Source: Branchiostoma floridae
Lineage: Eukaryota > Chordata > Leptocardii > Amphioxiformes > Branchiostomatidae
Length of the DNA: 62,000 bases
Direction: 5' to 3'
NCBI RefSeq assembly: GCF_000003815.2
Contig: NC_049987.1
Coordinates: 10,522,714-10,584,713 of the forward strand
Shown: positions 34,166-48,987 of the stretch, piece by piece
How positions within the stretch are numbered: the first letter of the stretch is position 1
Layout: each line of letters opens with the position of its first letter
The notes under the pieces: model-generated
Database searches by the model: none
What the model saw: only the letters and a program-made list of their open reading frames with translations
What the model was told of the DNA's origin: nothing
Translations under genes and position numbers: made by a program

Positions 34166-37100
34166 ATAAAGAGAGGGGAGAAAATAACATCTCCATATGT
34201 CAGGGAGGTAAAAACTACTATTCATTGACTATGTCATCACCGTGAAGACTGACTCAAAAGTCTATTTACAAAGAGAAAGCTGAGGTTGGCGTTCAACCTG
34301 AAAATTTATGTCCTTTCTTTATCTACTCCGCGTCCTTCATTCGGCTCGTATTTCAAAACTCTCCTCCGAAGATAACCTCATTACCTTTGGCCTTACGTTT
34401 TCATACCGCGCGCGAAGTGAAGGACGATAATGGCGTACCCTTTTCAAACTTTCTACGTCCCACGCTGACTTCCAAATGTCTTCCTCAGCAATTTGAGACC
34501 AGATAACATGCAATGCCACGCTTGCGTCAAGGATATTTCATCTCAGCCAAAAGGCAGTTTGTGTTGCGTATCCATTTGGGGCATACGGTACATTTGTCAG
34601 GCATGGCGGATCTCTGTCCGCATTGACCCCTGGTAGCCATGCATTGACCTTCCACAACACAACACAAATCACCTTCATTCTTCACCAACGGTGGGTTTCA
34701 CTGGGCTTTGTTTATCGTGCAGGTGTAGCTGGCATAGAGCAGCTGGCAATCAGTAATTCTAGCCTCCAGACAATACTTACCTTACGCTGCCAAAGAAAAT
34801 AGAACTTCACGCAAGTTTAAACATGTGATCATAGCCCTCTATCACAATGTACCAGGTCACATGGCTCTTCAGGCTTTAACGCGATTTAAATCTCCACACG
34901 AAACCTTGTGGAGGAGCTCAGCAGGAAAAAAGAAAATATATGACCAAAAAGTTTGACCGTATTGTGATCCTGATCCTGCAGGAGCTGATTGCCTTCAGCA
35001 ATAATATCAAGGTTGGTTTTATAGTTTGCATGGACAATATGGATGGGATATATTTTGAGCATCAAAACTGCCGTGCAAATTTCTAGTGACGTAATTACTT
35101 TCGTGAAAGCGTAGATATTGTGCTCAGTCGGGTGTGTTTGTCTTGTTATGTGAATAGTGTACCTGTGAATAGTGTACAGTGGCAGCATGTAAGGCAGAAA
35201 TTATGTTATAGGGTACTTAAAGAATGTGGTTTGGATTAGGTTCGATATGGTAGCCAGACAAGCAGGACGACTCATTGCATGCTACAACCATACAGTTTTG
35301 CCAGGTCCTGATGAGCACCCATTTAGAGTATAATCCAGGCGTTGTGCCTCCTCCACCTGCGTGATATTCCTACCAGAAAGTTTGTAGACCACGAACTAGA
35401 ACTTATTAAGTAACAGAGTTTAGCTGGTTTGCTTACCAGAAAGTTTGAAAACCAGGAACTAGAACTAGAACTTCAGTAGTAACAGAGTTCAGCTGGTTTG
35501 CTTGGGCTCATCTTATCTTCCGCGGACGCGATGTGTCATGGAAGATTCTTCAGCACTAACTCATCCCCGCTGCCACAATCTTTCTTTGTCTGCGCTCTTC
35601 AATGGTTGCTTTCCGCAGATATTCCATCACAGCTGGCTTTTGTCAAATGGCTGAGGTTTATTTTTGCCCAGCATTAGTAAAAGCTACACTGTCTCTCCCA
35701 GTAATCCCAGCGCCCCATAACACAGGGCGACCGGCCGAGAGTTTTCTATCTAAAAGAAGTAGACAGCGAAATGGATGCCAGGGTGACCTAATGGTGTCGT
35801 TTGCGACCAGAAGGTTGGGTAGGCTCGTCTTATCTCGAGCTATCAGATTTCCGCTACGGAATAACCGCCCAAGTACAACGATCAACGGCAAATACGGTTA
35901 CAACATTACTGTCTGGTGACCGACAATGTCTACAATTAGTCAAGATGACGAATCTTTCGCGCGATCGGTTGATATTACGAGGCTACGGTAACGAGGGACA
36001 GTCCGTGTATTGTAAGACACAGATTAGATACACGAACCGATCTGTACGGGGTTGTTGTGCAAGAAATACATTCCCATTTTCCATACGTTGCCATTTTGCT
36101 AAACATATTCAAAGTTTGAAGTATCTACTTACGAGAGTATTTGAAACACGCCAAATATCTGCATGTTATTTTTCTGAAGGCACCCATTACAGGTGTAACG
36201 TTCGCAAAGCCCCAGGAGCGATAGCTGTCCTAAGCCGTAATTTGTTCCCCCTGACGGTTTGATGTTGGCCTGGGGAGCTGCAACAGCCTTGTATGCCTGG
36301 TAGGGGTACATAAAGTAGACCGTAAAAACCAAACTGTTGTTTCTGTATGCTTTGAAGTATCAGGGTAATCTAGAGCAAAGACAGCGGGATCGACGGTTAT
36401 CTCATTGTTGGTGATTTTGTTATACCAGCTCGTAGATTTTATGAAAAAATAACTTTGTTTTCGTACATACATCAGTTGACATTTCCTATTTAATCGTTTG
36501 ATAAATGACGTGAACGTTTTAATGATGAATCCCCTAGGTTTCTTCAACATGGTTGCAAGTATTTTGAAAGCAGAATGCTGACACAGTGTGCAAGCAAAGT
36601 TTTGTATTTGAACAGTGACAAAACGAGACCCCTTTGAACACCGACCCTATGGAAAATTTGATCATGAGCATGTGTAAAGGATTCTTAAAGCATGCACAAA
36701 GAAAAGTTTCACGATTTCGTGCAATGTGAGAGACAAAGCACACCTATCCATACAAGCAAATGCAAGTTCATGTGCAGAAAACGTTATCCTCTCTCAACCA
36801 TCTGGCGAGGATACAGTAAGGATGACGTCGACAATCTGTTTTCATCTGGTGTATTCAAAAGTGTGCGAAACGTCACTGCTGTGATTTGCACAAAGGTTGT
36901 CTGTTTTAATGTTATCTCACTTTGAGCTATGTCAGCAATCTAAAGCACAGCAGGCAATAAAGACGTTAATGGCTGGTGTAAAAGACACGGTAAGCCATAA
37001 ATCAGTCTTGAGGAATGGCACAAGGTGGCGGTTATGCGTCCCCGAGGGCTTTGTCTAATTTTCTCTGTACCGTCCCTTGCTGTGACTCGTGCTGTACCTG

Positions 37101-40100
37101 CCGCGCAGTAAAGCGGTGCCATCTGTAACATCTCTTATGTGGAAGTCTAGAAAACAGCTATCAGTCCTCAGGGACCGATAGGAACTTTGTCGAAATTAAC
37201 GAGAGACACAAACAAACAAACAAAGGAATAGATGAAATGGAGGTATTGAAGTTTAAAAGGTCATCAAAAAGGTCTCAGAAAATGTATTACAAGCGTATTA
37301 TCCATTTACATGTACTTATGATGTTATTGGCTTACTTACATCAAGCCATGTACAGGATCTATCTCAGATTTCAAGAGCATCCGCTTAGATGCAATAGATT
37401 AAAAGCATAGCACATCAACTTAAGGGTCGTTGTCTATTATAAACAATATTGTCATTGTTAGTTACGTGGAGCAAATGTTTTTTTTTTTCATTTTGACACA
37501 CAGAAAATAATATGATAATTTTCTTTCCTATCTTATTCGATATTCAAGAAAAGTTCATTGTACTGTATAAGTCACTTCAGTTCACTGAACCTGCATGTTT
37601 ATGCTAAACCTTTGACACTGAGACTCGAGGGATAATGGCTCTGGTTATTCCCAGAGGCTTTTAGGAAGTCACTTAAACGAAGAGAACCAGATTCCCTGTC
37701 GCGATGTGATCTCTCTCTCCCCGGAAGCCTTTCAAACTTGCCTGGTGCTTCCACAAGAGGGGTAAATGCATTAGTCTCTCATAGGCTGTCGAGTAGTTAC
37801 CGAAACGCCAGCAGACGTGCATGCATTCCAGCCTTCACCTTAAACTACTCTGTTGAAACATGAATGAGGAAAAATGAGTGCGATCTTATCAAAAGCCAGA
37901 CAGCACTTTTAGCAACGTGAGGATAATGCATATGGTAAACTTGGATGCAGCTGATTTCCCAATAGGAAAATAATCATCGAAACGTTGTCATATCATATTG
38001 TCAGTTGAAACTAAAGGGAGATAAGTTGATTCCAGTTATATAACAGTAATTGTTCCACACATATTGCATTGACATCGCTGTAGCCGTGCGAAGCTCCTTG
38101 AATGTGCTTGAGGAAATAACGATGTCCCAAGTGATGGACAAAGACGTATTCCTTTACGGAATGATGAATAATCATGGTTACTTAATCGTTGTATGTGCTA
38201 TTGGGCTATGATTAATGCTGTATAATTGCTGATGATTTGTGCGAATTGTCAGCTAACCAATGGGTATTCTCTCAAACTTATATCATGTCTAGAATAACAG
38301 CTATGTATGAGAACGTTAGATATGGCTTGTTTGACAGGTCACAATCTACATGACTGACATTCCAAGAATGTTCACGGTCACCTTGAGAGACATCTGCAGT
38401 CTAAAACGTATGTCATCTCATGCTTGAGACGCCATTTTGTATCCCATGGTGCCCATCGACATTTATCTTTGAAAGGTTCGTGCTAATTCAAGCCTAGATC
38501 TCTGTGGCTATATATAGTGATTATACATAACGTACATATGATAAAACAGCTCGCATTGACGGAACGTCTACGTCATAGACGCCTTGTTGGACCATAGTCA
38601 ATATATCCTGGAGAAATTGTATTCTGTTATTGAATCCAAGTGACATGCTGAAGTGTAACTCCGGTAAGTAATGTTGGCAGGCATATGGGTGAACAAGATT
38701 GCACGAACTCCCCAAAGACGCTGAGCAAAATCAACCGCGCAGTCAGAGACATAATTTGTAGGACGATCTAATGTTTCTCTAGCATTCATCTATGATTACT
38801 GAGACACTGAAGCGAAGACAAGCTCTTGAGAACACTAGCAGCAACCAAAATATCTCTTCAGAAATGGAATCTTATCACGTTCAGTCAGTGAACAAGACTG
38901 ACCAATGATCAGTCAATGAATCATCTCATGTGGTTTAATGAGTTCAGTTTCTGAAGTAAACCAGATAAGAGGCAATGAAACATTTGTTTGAAACAACGAA
39001 GCCAGTACCAAGTTACATTTGAACCTAAATCATGTAAATCCTTCTGAGATCACGAAGTCGTGACCGATTCAGGAAAAATTAAAAGTCTTTAATTGCATCT
39101 CGAGATTACCACGCTATCGGAGTATGACTGATTTTCTTTGCGCGAGCGAAGACATAGCTATGGATGCTTTGCAGGATGGATACCAATATTACTTTCTTGA
39201 CAAACAGGATATTGACATAAAGAGGAAAGTGTTTTAAAAATATTAATCAACCTTGTTTCTCAGAAAATTCGTCCGAAAATGGCACGAAAGTTCAAATCTC
39301 TGACAGATCCTGATGTTGTGCCAGTAGGACTGGTAAGTACCACTCAGGTGCGAATTAGTATCTGAGAGCTAGGTAATATAGAAGTTCATCAGATAAGCAG
39401 TTACACAGAGGTTCCGTGTATGAGGAGATTTGCACCTCCAGCACGTTAAAGATTCTACCACACTTATCCAAAAGTGCGTGATCGGTTTTAAACAAATCTG
39501 TCAGGATATGCAGCTTGTTATCGCCAGTACAAACCTGTCGTGTTACGCCATGAGACTATTTATCGTGTACGTAACACAGACTCCTAGACCAGTTCCAACG
39601 TATCTCAGTTTTTCCATCACCTTAACGGCTTTCTGGTACAAAACCAAACGATTTTTTCTTAGATGATCCAAAAGTCACCAGATTGATGTTCCTCTTCGAG
39701 CAGTGTCCGATAAGTAATCATTCATCCTTGAGTCGGCCTTGACCGACCATATCTGAAAGTCCATCTCTCCATCCTTCACACGTTCTTATACAGATAACTT
39801 GCAGGAACTCGTAACTATTGATTGCTACTTCGAGCGGAGCCGCTGTGCCATATTTTGAGGGAACGGGGTCTACAGTGGCGTAGCGGCTGGAGGGGAGGGC
39901 AAAATTCGATCCAGGTGAGAGACATTTAGTTAATTTCAGATAAAAACGACATCTGCGAAGCTATACGAAGTTTGTACTATTCTTCAATGCTGGGTCATCT
40001 GTTCATGTATTCCAATCTCAATGTTGTCGAATGTAACCGGAATTTTTTTTGTTGCTCGGCATCAATGGCATAGTCAATTCCTCCTGCTGAAGGTAACTTC

Positions 40101-40236
40101 TACAGCGGGTGTCAGACCTTGTCAACTGCGAATTTCATAGCTTGAAAAACACTCAAATCTTAAGTTTTTGCAACTAACTAAGCTAGATCAAACGTTACAC
40201 TAATCGCTATCAACCGTAACAGAAGAGTCAAAATCC
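34166..40236. other. Intergenic stretch, no gene recognised
   Basis: Includes a 153-codon + frame at 35801-36262 without recognisable domains or composition bias, a 63-base tandem duplication (35371-35503) and otherwise short open frames. Confidence 0.4.
35371..35503. repeat. Two-copy tandem duplication, 63-base offset
   Basis: TACCAGAAAGTTTG begins at 35371 and 35434, each followed by an AACTAGAACTT block and then AACAGAGTTyAGCTGGTTTG. The second copy has an extra AGAACT. Confidence 0.9.
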
Positions 40237-40319
40237 CACAGTGATCAACTACCCAGTATGCAACAGTGACCAACTACCCAGTAGTCTGCCAGTTGCATCC
40301 TGGGTAGTTGGTCACTGTG
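40237..40319. repeat. 83-base inverted repeat with an internal third copy
   Basis: CACAGTGATCAACTACCCAG plus TATGCAAC at the left is inverted at the right as GTTGCATC and CTGGGTAGTTGGTCACTGTG. The loop carries another direct AGTGACCAACTACCCAG. Arms of 28 bases have about two mismatches, so this may be a tiny foldback element. Confidence 0.85.
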
Positions 40320-42758
40320 AGATTTCAACATGGCGGTCTGAAGATACAAGTTTCTCGAAAGAAACAGCGACGCTGAGAAGCAACGTAAAGAATGATATAT
40401 ATTCAGGTGTGCTGATGGGTGTCTGGAGAAAGAGTGATGTCTTTTGCTGACATCTTTAAACATCAGCGCTCATCACACTGAATGCTGCCCATCATGGTAG
40501 AATGGGGTCACAGGAAGAATAAGAAAATATCAATGTTGTCATGAACTGTGGAAATCTCATCCCGTTTCGTGTTGCAAAACATCATTGATTTTATCACGAA
40601 AAAAAGCCTTTATTCTTTGTTTTCCTGCAAATAGCTACTTAGAATTACCTACAGAGTGTGCCAACAGATCATTCATTAATTCATTTTTCTGTTGAGGCTT
40701 TCTTCTCCAGTGGATCGGTCACATTAGTTTTTAACAAGATTAACGTCGACAATCGGTCTTTCAGTCCGTGTGTATACTTGGCACTGCGGCTGCCGCCAAT
40801 CCGTCTGGAACATAGGAAAGCACTTACCAGGCCGTGGCTGCATAACTCATAGCTGATAAGTATCACTTTAATTGCGATCGATTCATACACCGCAGAAAGG
40901 AACCCTAATTACTCTGTAAACCCTTTTACGTGTTGACCCACAGTGCTAGATAATCTCTAGAAGCTGCCGTCATTGCTAGAGAAATATCATCACTGATATC
41001 GGGCGGATATGACCCAATATACCAATTGAAAGTGATACAGTGCTGGCCGAGTGCGAAATGAAGATAGTTGAGGAGAAATTGATAGAGGAGCCATTTGGCC
41101 TAGTCCGTATACGATATTGCAGCAAATGTGTTTGGATCAATATCGTATCGATCCGTCCGATTTCTTGGCTGGAAGAGAAAATAGGTAATGGTGCGCACAT
41201 TTCGCAGAGGTAGTAGAAAGGAGATTTAATTGTCCATGTGGCATTACATTAACCTGTGAAAAACGCTGAAAAACACGAACGCAACTTAATTTTTCATTTT
41301 TCCACACTTATCGCTTTTCTTCTGTTCAGGAAGCATGTGACGTTACAACACCCTGATCTAGTGAGTGATTCAAGGGAATTACATCTTTCCGCGGATGAAG
41401 GCCAAGGATCTCCCTAAATATTTCATAAAGTGATGATATACGTTTTTCTAGGAGGACTTGTGATTCATAGCAACATGAAGCCAGGAAATCCAAACCCCTG
41501 GCAGTAACAAAAGTACCTCCATCAAGTATCTAAAATTAGTCCATACGGGAAGCAAAAATAAACACTTTCTAATCATTTCCGCATGGATTTACAGGACCCG
41601 AGTAACGGACCAAAGGTCAACCCTTGTGGTTATATTTAGTCGTCTGCATCGCGTTTATATAGTCAACTGATCTCAGTCGCCGACCTTTGACATAATTCAG
41701 TTCTTTCCTCAGGACATCCGGACGTTTCGTAATCCCATCTCTGTGCCAGCTTCTTAAATCGGCAAGACGAAGGAGCACCAGGTAGGTTTAAGAAAAAACA
41801 ACTTCCAACTCATGCTGGATAAAGGTCAAAGGTGCTTCCTTGTGTTCAATAAGTTTCCTAAAATCATATAAAGAGGCTTTACAGCTTTGACATTTGCTGA
41901 AGTTTAGAGTGTCAGTGATAAGCCATTTATAATTGCTCTTGTAGACCTCAAACGTCTGGAAGATATCTTAAGTTTTTCCGACCTTCACATTGGTAGGATT
42001 TAGAAACCGTATAAAATATGACGTGTTCCTCAAGACGGTCTGATTCATGTCATAAAGCTGATGTTTAGATATGAAACATCACAATATGGGCCAGTGTACC
42101 AATTAGACAATGCAAATCAATAATGGATTGACGTAGCATTGCCGATGCTGATGATATAGTTCGTCATATATAGGAAGATACTATTTTTCATCAAGGAAAA
42201 TCGAAACCTTCATCGATGATTCTTGAGATGTTTTACTTTATGTTCATATGACGTTAGGAAGAATAATATCCTGTACCTTGGTTATTCAATGATTTGTTGC
42301 TGCAGTTTGCAACAGTCAGAAAAGTTAACTTGGTATAAAACTTCTATTGCAGAAGTATTTACTCAGTAGTAAAAAAACATTCGTCTTATACAAAGGCTAA
42401 GGTTTACAGAGATTAACAACAAGCTACTCACAGTCTAGGTTACCTTTCTGTTGGTTTCAAGACGGCCTCTACAAGAGGCAAGACTCAAAAGTACATTTAT
42501 AGATAAACAGTTTTCGAAGCAACACGAAATTTAAAGCTGCTAAAAGCTACGGAAATCTGACGCAGGAACAAGTACGTGTGGCGCACGGCTTCATCGCTGA
42601 CCTCACGAAGTAAAAGGTCGGAGCGCACGGGATTCATGACTCCAGCGGTTCTTTATTACATCAGCGATTGCCGCGCGTCCATTACGGGCCACTCACTTCA
42701 ACATTGACTCGATACTTTAACTCATTTGTCTCGCTGCTGTCGGGGAAAAACCGACAGG
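40320..42758. other. Intergenic stretch, no gene recognised
   Basis: Only short open frames are seen. AGGTCA-A-AGGTGC at 41823-41835 is a second DR1-like receptor half-site pair, flanked within about 200 bases by further ACCTTTGAC and AAAGGTCAACC sequences. Confidence 0.4.
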
Positions 42759-42900
42759 CCTTAACCACATTTCTCTCCAGGGAATTACGGGAAAAGTAAT
42801 CTTGTAATAACTGTCTTCACGCGCTGCACATTCGTTTATTAATGCTGAGGATTATCCAATTTATTCTGAAAGTTTTGCGCGGCTGCGCATCCAATTCCTC
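42759..42900 (+). repeat. Dispersed TTTATTAAT element, copy C
   Basis: TTTATTAATGCTGAGGATTA begins at 42835 and continues TCCAATTTATTCTG. Upstream CCAGGGAATTACGGGAAAAG matches copy B. Confidence 0.7.
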
Positions 42901-43556
42901 AGACGTCCTTGGTTAAATGTCCCTTCCATCTGTCTCGGGAACCCTAGGTCACATCATGAATTCTCTGTCCAATGATGTTATTTCTCTCCCCCTTTCAGAC
43001 TTATTGTGCAATCTTTCGTATTCCCGGATGAAATCGAACTGTTTTCCATCACAAAGATGCTTGCCTAGGACAGATGGGGTTGATTTACAGCCAAAAACTA
43101 CATCGGAACGTTAACGCCAGCACTGGGCTCATGGAGACCAAGATGCATACGGCGTGAAATTGTATTCGAAATTAGGGAGGCAGAAAAAATTGAAGATAAT
43201 TAAAAGTAATGGTACAAGATGACTTGTTTCCTTATCTTAGTCTTTCAGAAGTCGCATCTTGTAGCAAGGGCATTAAACAGCTGGGATCCGGACCCACAAA
43301 AGTATCTAGTCCGGTTTTATTTTGATTCACCTCATTCATCGTAAAGTTTTTAGGAGTCTATAAGCCAGGAATCTCCCGATGCACTCACAACCATAGCACC
43401 ATAAGGATCACGCATTCTTCACGAGTATTCAAAAACATATACTTCACATATTTTGTGACCGAGGAGTTCCGAAGCATACCCGAGCCACGGAAACGATTTG
43501 TTAAACGGGAGCATAAAAATGATACAAATGTCATGTACGGATGTCCGGATGTCAGT

Positions 43557-43684
43557 TGTTGCCAACAATATTTTAGGAAAACTCACCAAATTTGGTGGCT
43601 TTAGCGTAAGGCGTTCTGGCGTTATAGGACATCGAAGTTAGCGCGGGCCTCAAAAGCCCCCCCCCCCGGTCTGAATAGGGTTAA
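43557..43684 (-). mobile_element. Truncated piggyBac-type miniature element
   Basis: This is the inverse of the first ~125 bases of the element at 10401 (GTTGCCAACAATATTTTAGG through GGGCCTCAAAAGCC and the C-run). It ends GGTCTGAATAGGG at 43680 and is followed by TTAA. Homology stops abruptly near 43557, so the other end is missing. Confidence 0.9.
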
Positions 43685-44659
43685 GAAATCAATAATGAAT
43701 TCATATCATGATAATTATACCGGTTAAGTTTACTTTTTCATCACCTTGCGCGACTTTTATAGCAGGCTTGGAATTTTGCCCAGAAAAATAGAAAGTGTCA
43801 GCGCTTCCATTCCGGATTGTCAAAAGTAAGACTCAACGTCTTTGCCAGTATAGATCTATCGACTACAACTAATCGATCTTAAAGTCCAGCTGAATGGAAG
43901 AGGTTTCGTTTCCTGTGCCACTTTAACCTTGGCAGAATATTGTATTTCCAGAAGGGAGAGAGAAATGATTGGTACATAACACGACCATACGTATCTTAAA
44001 ATCTTTTAATCAGACAGAATCCGGTGGCAGACCTTACAGACTACCGGAACCTTTATTTGCTAACAACTGTAATCTATATTGCACAGAGTCGGGCATGTTA
44101 GCACCTGAGACTTTGAATTTCGGTTGGTGTCTGTATCATTGAACAAGAATCAATGTCCTAGAGTTTGAGTTTACCTGCTAACAGGTAACATGTTACACAT
44201 GCCATTTCTTAGGCTTCACGGATCGACAGGATATTGTAACCTACAGAGAGGGCCATTCATTAATTTCCGAGTTGTCACTTCCATAGTGCGACCTGTCACG
44301 GTCACGACCCAGTAGGCACCAAATGGAGGCGTAACGGACGAGAGAAAGGGATGAAGCCAAATCCGAGCGGAGAAAAAGGTCAGCTGAAGTGTTCCTCTTG
44401 AGGAATGATGGATGATACCTGTCATTGAGATGGCAAATCTGCGAACGCAATAAATTCAAGGCTTCCTTGACCATGCAACAGGATTGTAGCGTTCCAAAGA
44501 AAGACGAGCTCTTCTTATCGTTCCACTGACAGAATAGCGCTGCAGGGAGCTCTGGAGTAACAGGACAAAGTTTGTGGACATACGGGCCTAGCTAGTCATA
44601 CAATTAGTCAACGAAAGTGTCACAGTCAAATCAAAGGGTTTACCTTTACGTGTTATCTA

Positions 44660-45427
44660 GCTCTTTCTGACCCCCCCCCCTTCGTAATTTCAAAATGGCT
44701 TGGGTTAGGATCCTTAAATTTTGAGGAAATGATGTACTAGTAAAGTTGTTTATTTCTGTAATTTTGGTATTGTTATGACGTAATATGACGTAATTATAGC
44801 GTCATAATGTCATATTTTGGGCTAAAATCGTCAAAATATGAAATTTCCGCTAAACTTAAATGTATTGAACAAAATGATGACTATAAAGCTTATCTTATTG
44901 GTATCTAAGTCTGCCAAGTCCTTTGTTGCCAATGACGACGACACTGACGTCTATATGACGTCAGAAAATGACGTAATTTGTCCGCCATCTTGGATCGACA
45001 AGCTTGAATTTTATAAAATACGTCTATTTCCACATATAACCCCAGAACCCAATAGAAATGGACTAGAAATGATAAAGTGATTGTTTTTTGTAAGAAAATA
45101 AAAGACGGTATTTGAGTAAAAATTACATGTATTTATCGTTGAAAATGACATTGTCTGCCATCTTGGATTTTGACCCATGACGTCATGAAATTAGCATAAA
45201 TTATGAATATTTGATTAAAAATATAACTTAAAATTACACGGGATGTTAATGATATAAACAAACAAGTTTGATCTAGCAATAAAACCATGAAATCCCATAA
45301 TTCAAATTGAAATTAGTAAATTTGGGAAAATATGCCTGTCAGAAACCCGTTGCCATGGCAACACGAAAATTCACAAACTAAATTTTCTTTTCGCAGAATT
45401 GTTGCCCCCTGGTCTAGATAGGGTTAA
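44660..45427 (-). mobile_element. Diverged relative of the piggyBac-type element
   Basis: The right end GGTCTAGATAGGG is followed by TTAA (45424-45427). Reading inward on the - strand it follows the same order as the 10401 element: CAACAATTCTGCG, TTCACAAACT-like, GTTGCCATGGCAAC, CTGACAGGC, TGACGTCA and a CCAAGATGGCGGA-like block. The left end is decayed (CTTTCTGACCCCCCCCCC) and has no clear TTAA. TGACGTCA occurs at about 44957 and 45177. Confidence 0.75.
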
Positions 45428-48400
45428 GTTGGTAACTAATGCCATGAATGATCATAGGCTTTTCCAACTACATTTTTCATTTGATAAGAATATTCCTTTG
45501 GAGTTGGTTACAATATCCTGTCAGTTCTTGAAGTTTTTGAAAACGCCGAAAGTTTCACGTGTTACCTTTAGTCAAGTCAAGGAAATTTTCACTCAAATGA
45601 CACGGTCGCCAACGCAGTCACACTGCTATACCCTCAGCTTATTACGTCTTTTCACTTCTAGAAGAGAAGGCTCCAAATTCAGGATTCAGACCCTCATCTC
45701 AAAACAATGTTGATTTCATTTATTCACGAGGCTACTTTCAACCCACCTGAGGATTAGATCTGAATATCTTAATTGAATCTCTACTCTTACAAAAGCCTTC
45801 GAAAAATCTTCACCTTCAGACGAATCTTGATGGCACCATCGTTATCCCGAGGTGCCGAGGGTCATCAGTATAACACTGATGCGGGGAAACCTGATGAGGT
45901 AACGTGGGAAATGGCAAAAGTTCGATGATAGACATTAAGGTGGTGTCATTTCGGTTTCTTTATACCACCTGAGCCAGAGGAACCCTATTTTGGGTTTCTT
46001 AGTTACACAGATGTCTAATTTACATCGAGGTGAGTGAGGACAGAGATGATGATTTGGTCATGACCTGATCTACTTGTTAGGAAAGTAATTGAAGCACATA
46101 TACTTGGAATATTACAGACTACATGTAACAGTAAGTCATCGGGTCTAATCAGTGCACCAATTGAACGTTTTAGTTTTCCATGGTACTCAGGAAGCGTTAA
46201 GCAAAACACCCATTCCATCAATTGCATCAATTTGCTTGTCAAAATCTAACTTGTAATTCTTAAGAAAAGCAATATGACCAACACTATTAGATTGCCGTCT
46301 CTCCAAAGATTACATTTCTGCGTGTGGTTTGGCTACTAGACCGAGACTTTCGTTACTTATCTTCGGGTTCCGAGTTCCAAGATACCTAAGATAAGAACGG
46401 TGCCAGAGTTGGAGTGTTTTTATGATTTAAACAACCCCGTAGATCATATAGCCAGTGCAGTGCCAGGCATTATATATGACGCCTGTACTTACCAGATATC
46501 TGGGGGACCAAGACCAAAACAATACCTACTCGTATTCTTCGCTTCTGCAGCGTGAACAGTATTGATCGTCGACAGATGTGCGGCTTCTCAAGTATAGGGG
46601 AGGGGGTTGATGTAAATCGTTCTTTATAATACATAAGACACCTTGATGATTGATTTCTTTATCTTCTATTGAAATATGTGATTTGTAACGATGCTGATGA
46701 TTTATACTATCAATAAAATTATGATAGAGTCTACAGTCATTGTTCGAGTTATAACCATAAAGATGACATGATTATGGACACTGTGACCTATACTGCACCT
46801 CCACGGGTCCCGTTATTTGCCAGCATTTATGGCACAATAGTATGCAATTATTCTGTGCAATTTTGTCCATTCACACAGCATATATTGAGGCCAAGCTCAA
46901 CTCGGTTAGGGAGCCCCCGTCTGTGGATGGAGTGCACAGATCACGGCGGGTGAGATTCAATTTGAGGCCGATCGATTCTCTAGCCATGGCCTCCAGTTCT
47001 AATTATTTTGGACACTCCTTGGTCCACCATCTTTGATTCTAACTAATAGGGTAACTGTTGAAATATGGCATATTTTCCCGCTGCAATGTGAATAACATAC
47101 GTGGAAGGAGCCTTGAACATAGTCATTCACACATCGACATATTTTTAGTCGGCATAATTCACGATCTTGTCTCAAGACATTTTCATGAGATAGCTGTGAA
47201 GACGACATGAAAACACAACACTTAACTTTGATTTGTTGCCAAAACACTGTTATAATCACCGCTAGGATGTCGGAGAAGATTATTATAATCAGGTTTCCCA
47301 TTTCTGTCTGCCTGTCTCTCTCTCTCTCTCTGTCAGTCTGTCTATACAGACTAAGAATCTGCTCAAAGCGAATAACGGCAATGAAGACTTCAGTACAAAT
47401 GTAACCATTTCTTTAACCACTAGGGAATTTCAAAATGCTCCATTCACTTAAGATTGCCCAGGCCTGCCTTGCCAGATATCTCATTTAAATATGATTATTA
47501 GGTACTTGGATATTGAAATGAGCCAAGTGCCAGCACATAGCTTGTAAATATGCAGTAGTTTGAGTGATAATTGTCGCCCAGTGTCCCGCCTTCACTTTGC
47601 ATCCCAATCAGGCGCTAATCTGTCCTGGTGAGCTAATTGCTCGCACTCAATTTCTAAAATCTGAGGAAGTGCAAAGGAAAGGACAAGACAGTCGTGTGTT
47701 TATACATACAGAATACTGGTTCATGGCCACTAATGATTTCGCCAAAACAAGAAACAATACACATCTGTGAAACGCAGAATGGGGATATGGGAATGCACGC
47801 GCTTTGATTTACTTTCAATCTATTTTCTAATCGTCATTTCTTTATTCTTATTGATTCATTTTCTTTAATCATAAATTTGACACTTAAATATGACACTTTT
47901 GAGTTTGTCAATCACAGCTGAGCACACATGGAAGCTCCTTTGTTCAATCCTAAATTTCAGCAGGGCAGCCATTGTAAAAGTTGTATTTGCCACGGCGTAT
48001 GTTTAGTCTGGTCTTTTGTCTCTGTCCGGGTGTGAACGACAAACAAAAAGTACCTTCTTCACAACCAGGGAGAACTACAATCTAACCCATACAAAAGATG
48101 GGGAAAAAATCACAGTCTCATACTCAGATAGATGTTTGAAGTATTTGACATGCTTCTGAAAGTTTTAACCACTCCCGCTGCTCTATAAACATTTATCAAA
48201 AATTTTATGCATCATACTTGAAGTGCTTCAAGTAAACTGCAAAAGAGCACAGCACAACAAAAACACATTAAATAGAAGACACCCTATATATTTCTATATT
48301 AACTCCTTGCCCTAAATGACCAGACTTTTTTGCCCAATATAACGGCCGGGGAAAGGGCATTTCACCAACATGGGCGTTTCTGATAAGGGAAGCACAGGAT

Positions 48401-48987
48401 TCTAGCTATAAAAAGAAAAGAACATACGAGTTGAATTAGTAGTTATTTTCCTTTGTCGGCCTAGATCATATGTATGGTTGTCTGCCTGGACTAACCTCCG
48501 AATAACACAACTTATGTACAATTGTCTTGGGGGAAATATAGAAGGAGGAGACCAATGTCACTTTTTCACGTTTTTCTACAAAAGTTTACACATCGAAGTA
48601 TACTGTACATGCATTTGGGTGGATTTCAAATTCTTTTTCATCATAGGCAATTTTACTCTGACAGCCCTAAACAAACATTCTAATCAGTAATGATAACAAA
48701 CATGGCGACAGGCCAGAATCATTATGGCTGTAGATTGCATAGTATTCTCTAATGATTTGTTGTTCTCATGGTCAGTTTTATACACTATTTCATGCAAACT
48801 ATAGCAACCCGTATTATGATTTACTTCTCAAAGCACACAATTTGGCTCTCTGTTCTATTCTGGAGCGTTCGAAAAAATTATTGGACCAAAATCGCGTCAT
48901 TTCATACCCCAGTTTGGCAGTATTGAGTCAAGGAGGTTGTAATGTATTGAGCAAGGAGGTTAATATCTGAGCTACTTATCTCCAAGC
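45428..48987. other. Intergenic stretch, no gene recognised
   Basis: A (TC)n run lies at 47314-47332. Open frames are short and domainless. Confidence 0.4.

Noticed and set aside
34337-34519. - strand 60-codon frame with a charged, protein-like C-terminus
   Set aside because: No splice partner, domain or repeated evidence; it ends in an ordinary stop without supporting context.
35801-36262. 153-codon + strand open frame
   Set aside because: No recognisable domain, no composition bias and no paired exons. A frame of this length is plausible by chance in a six-frame scan of 62 kb.
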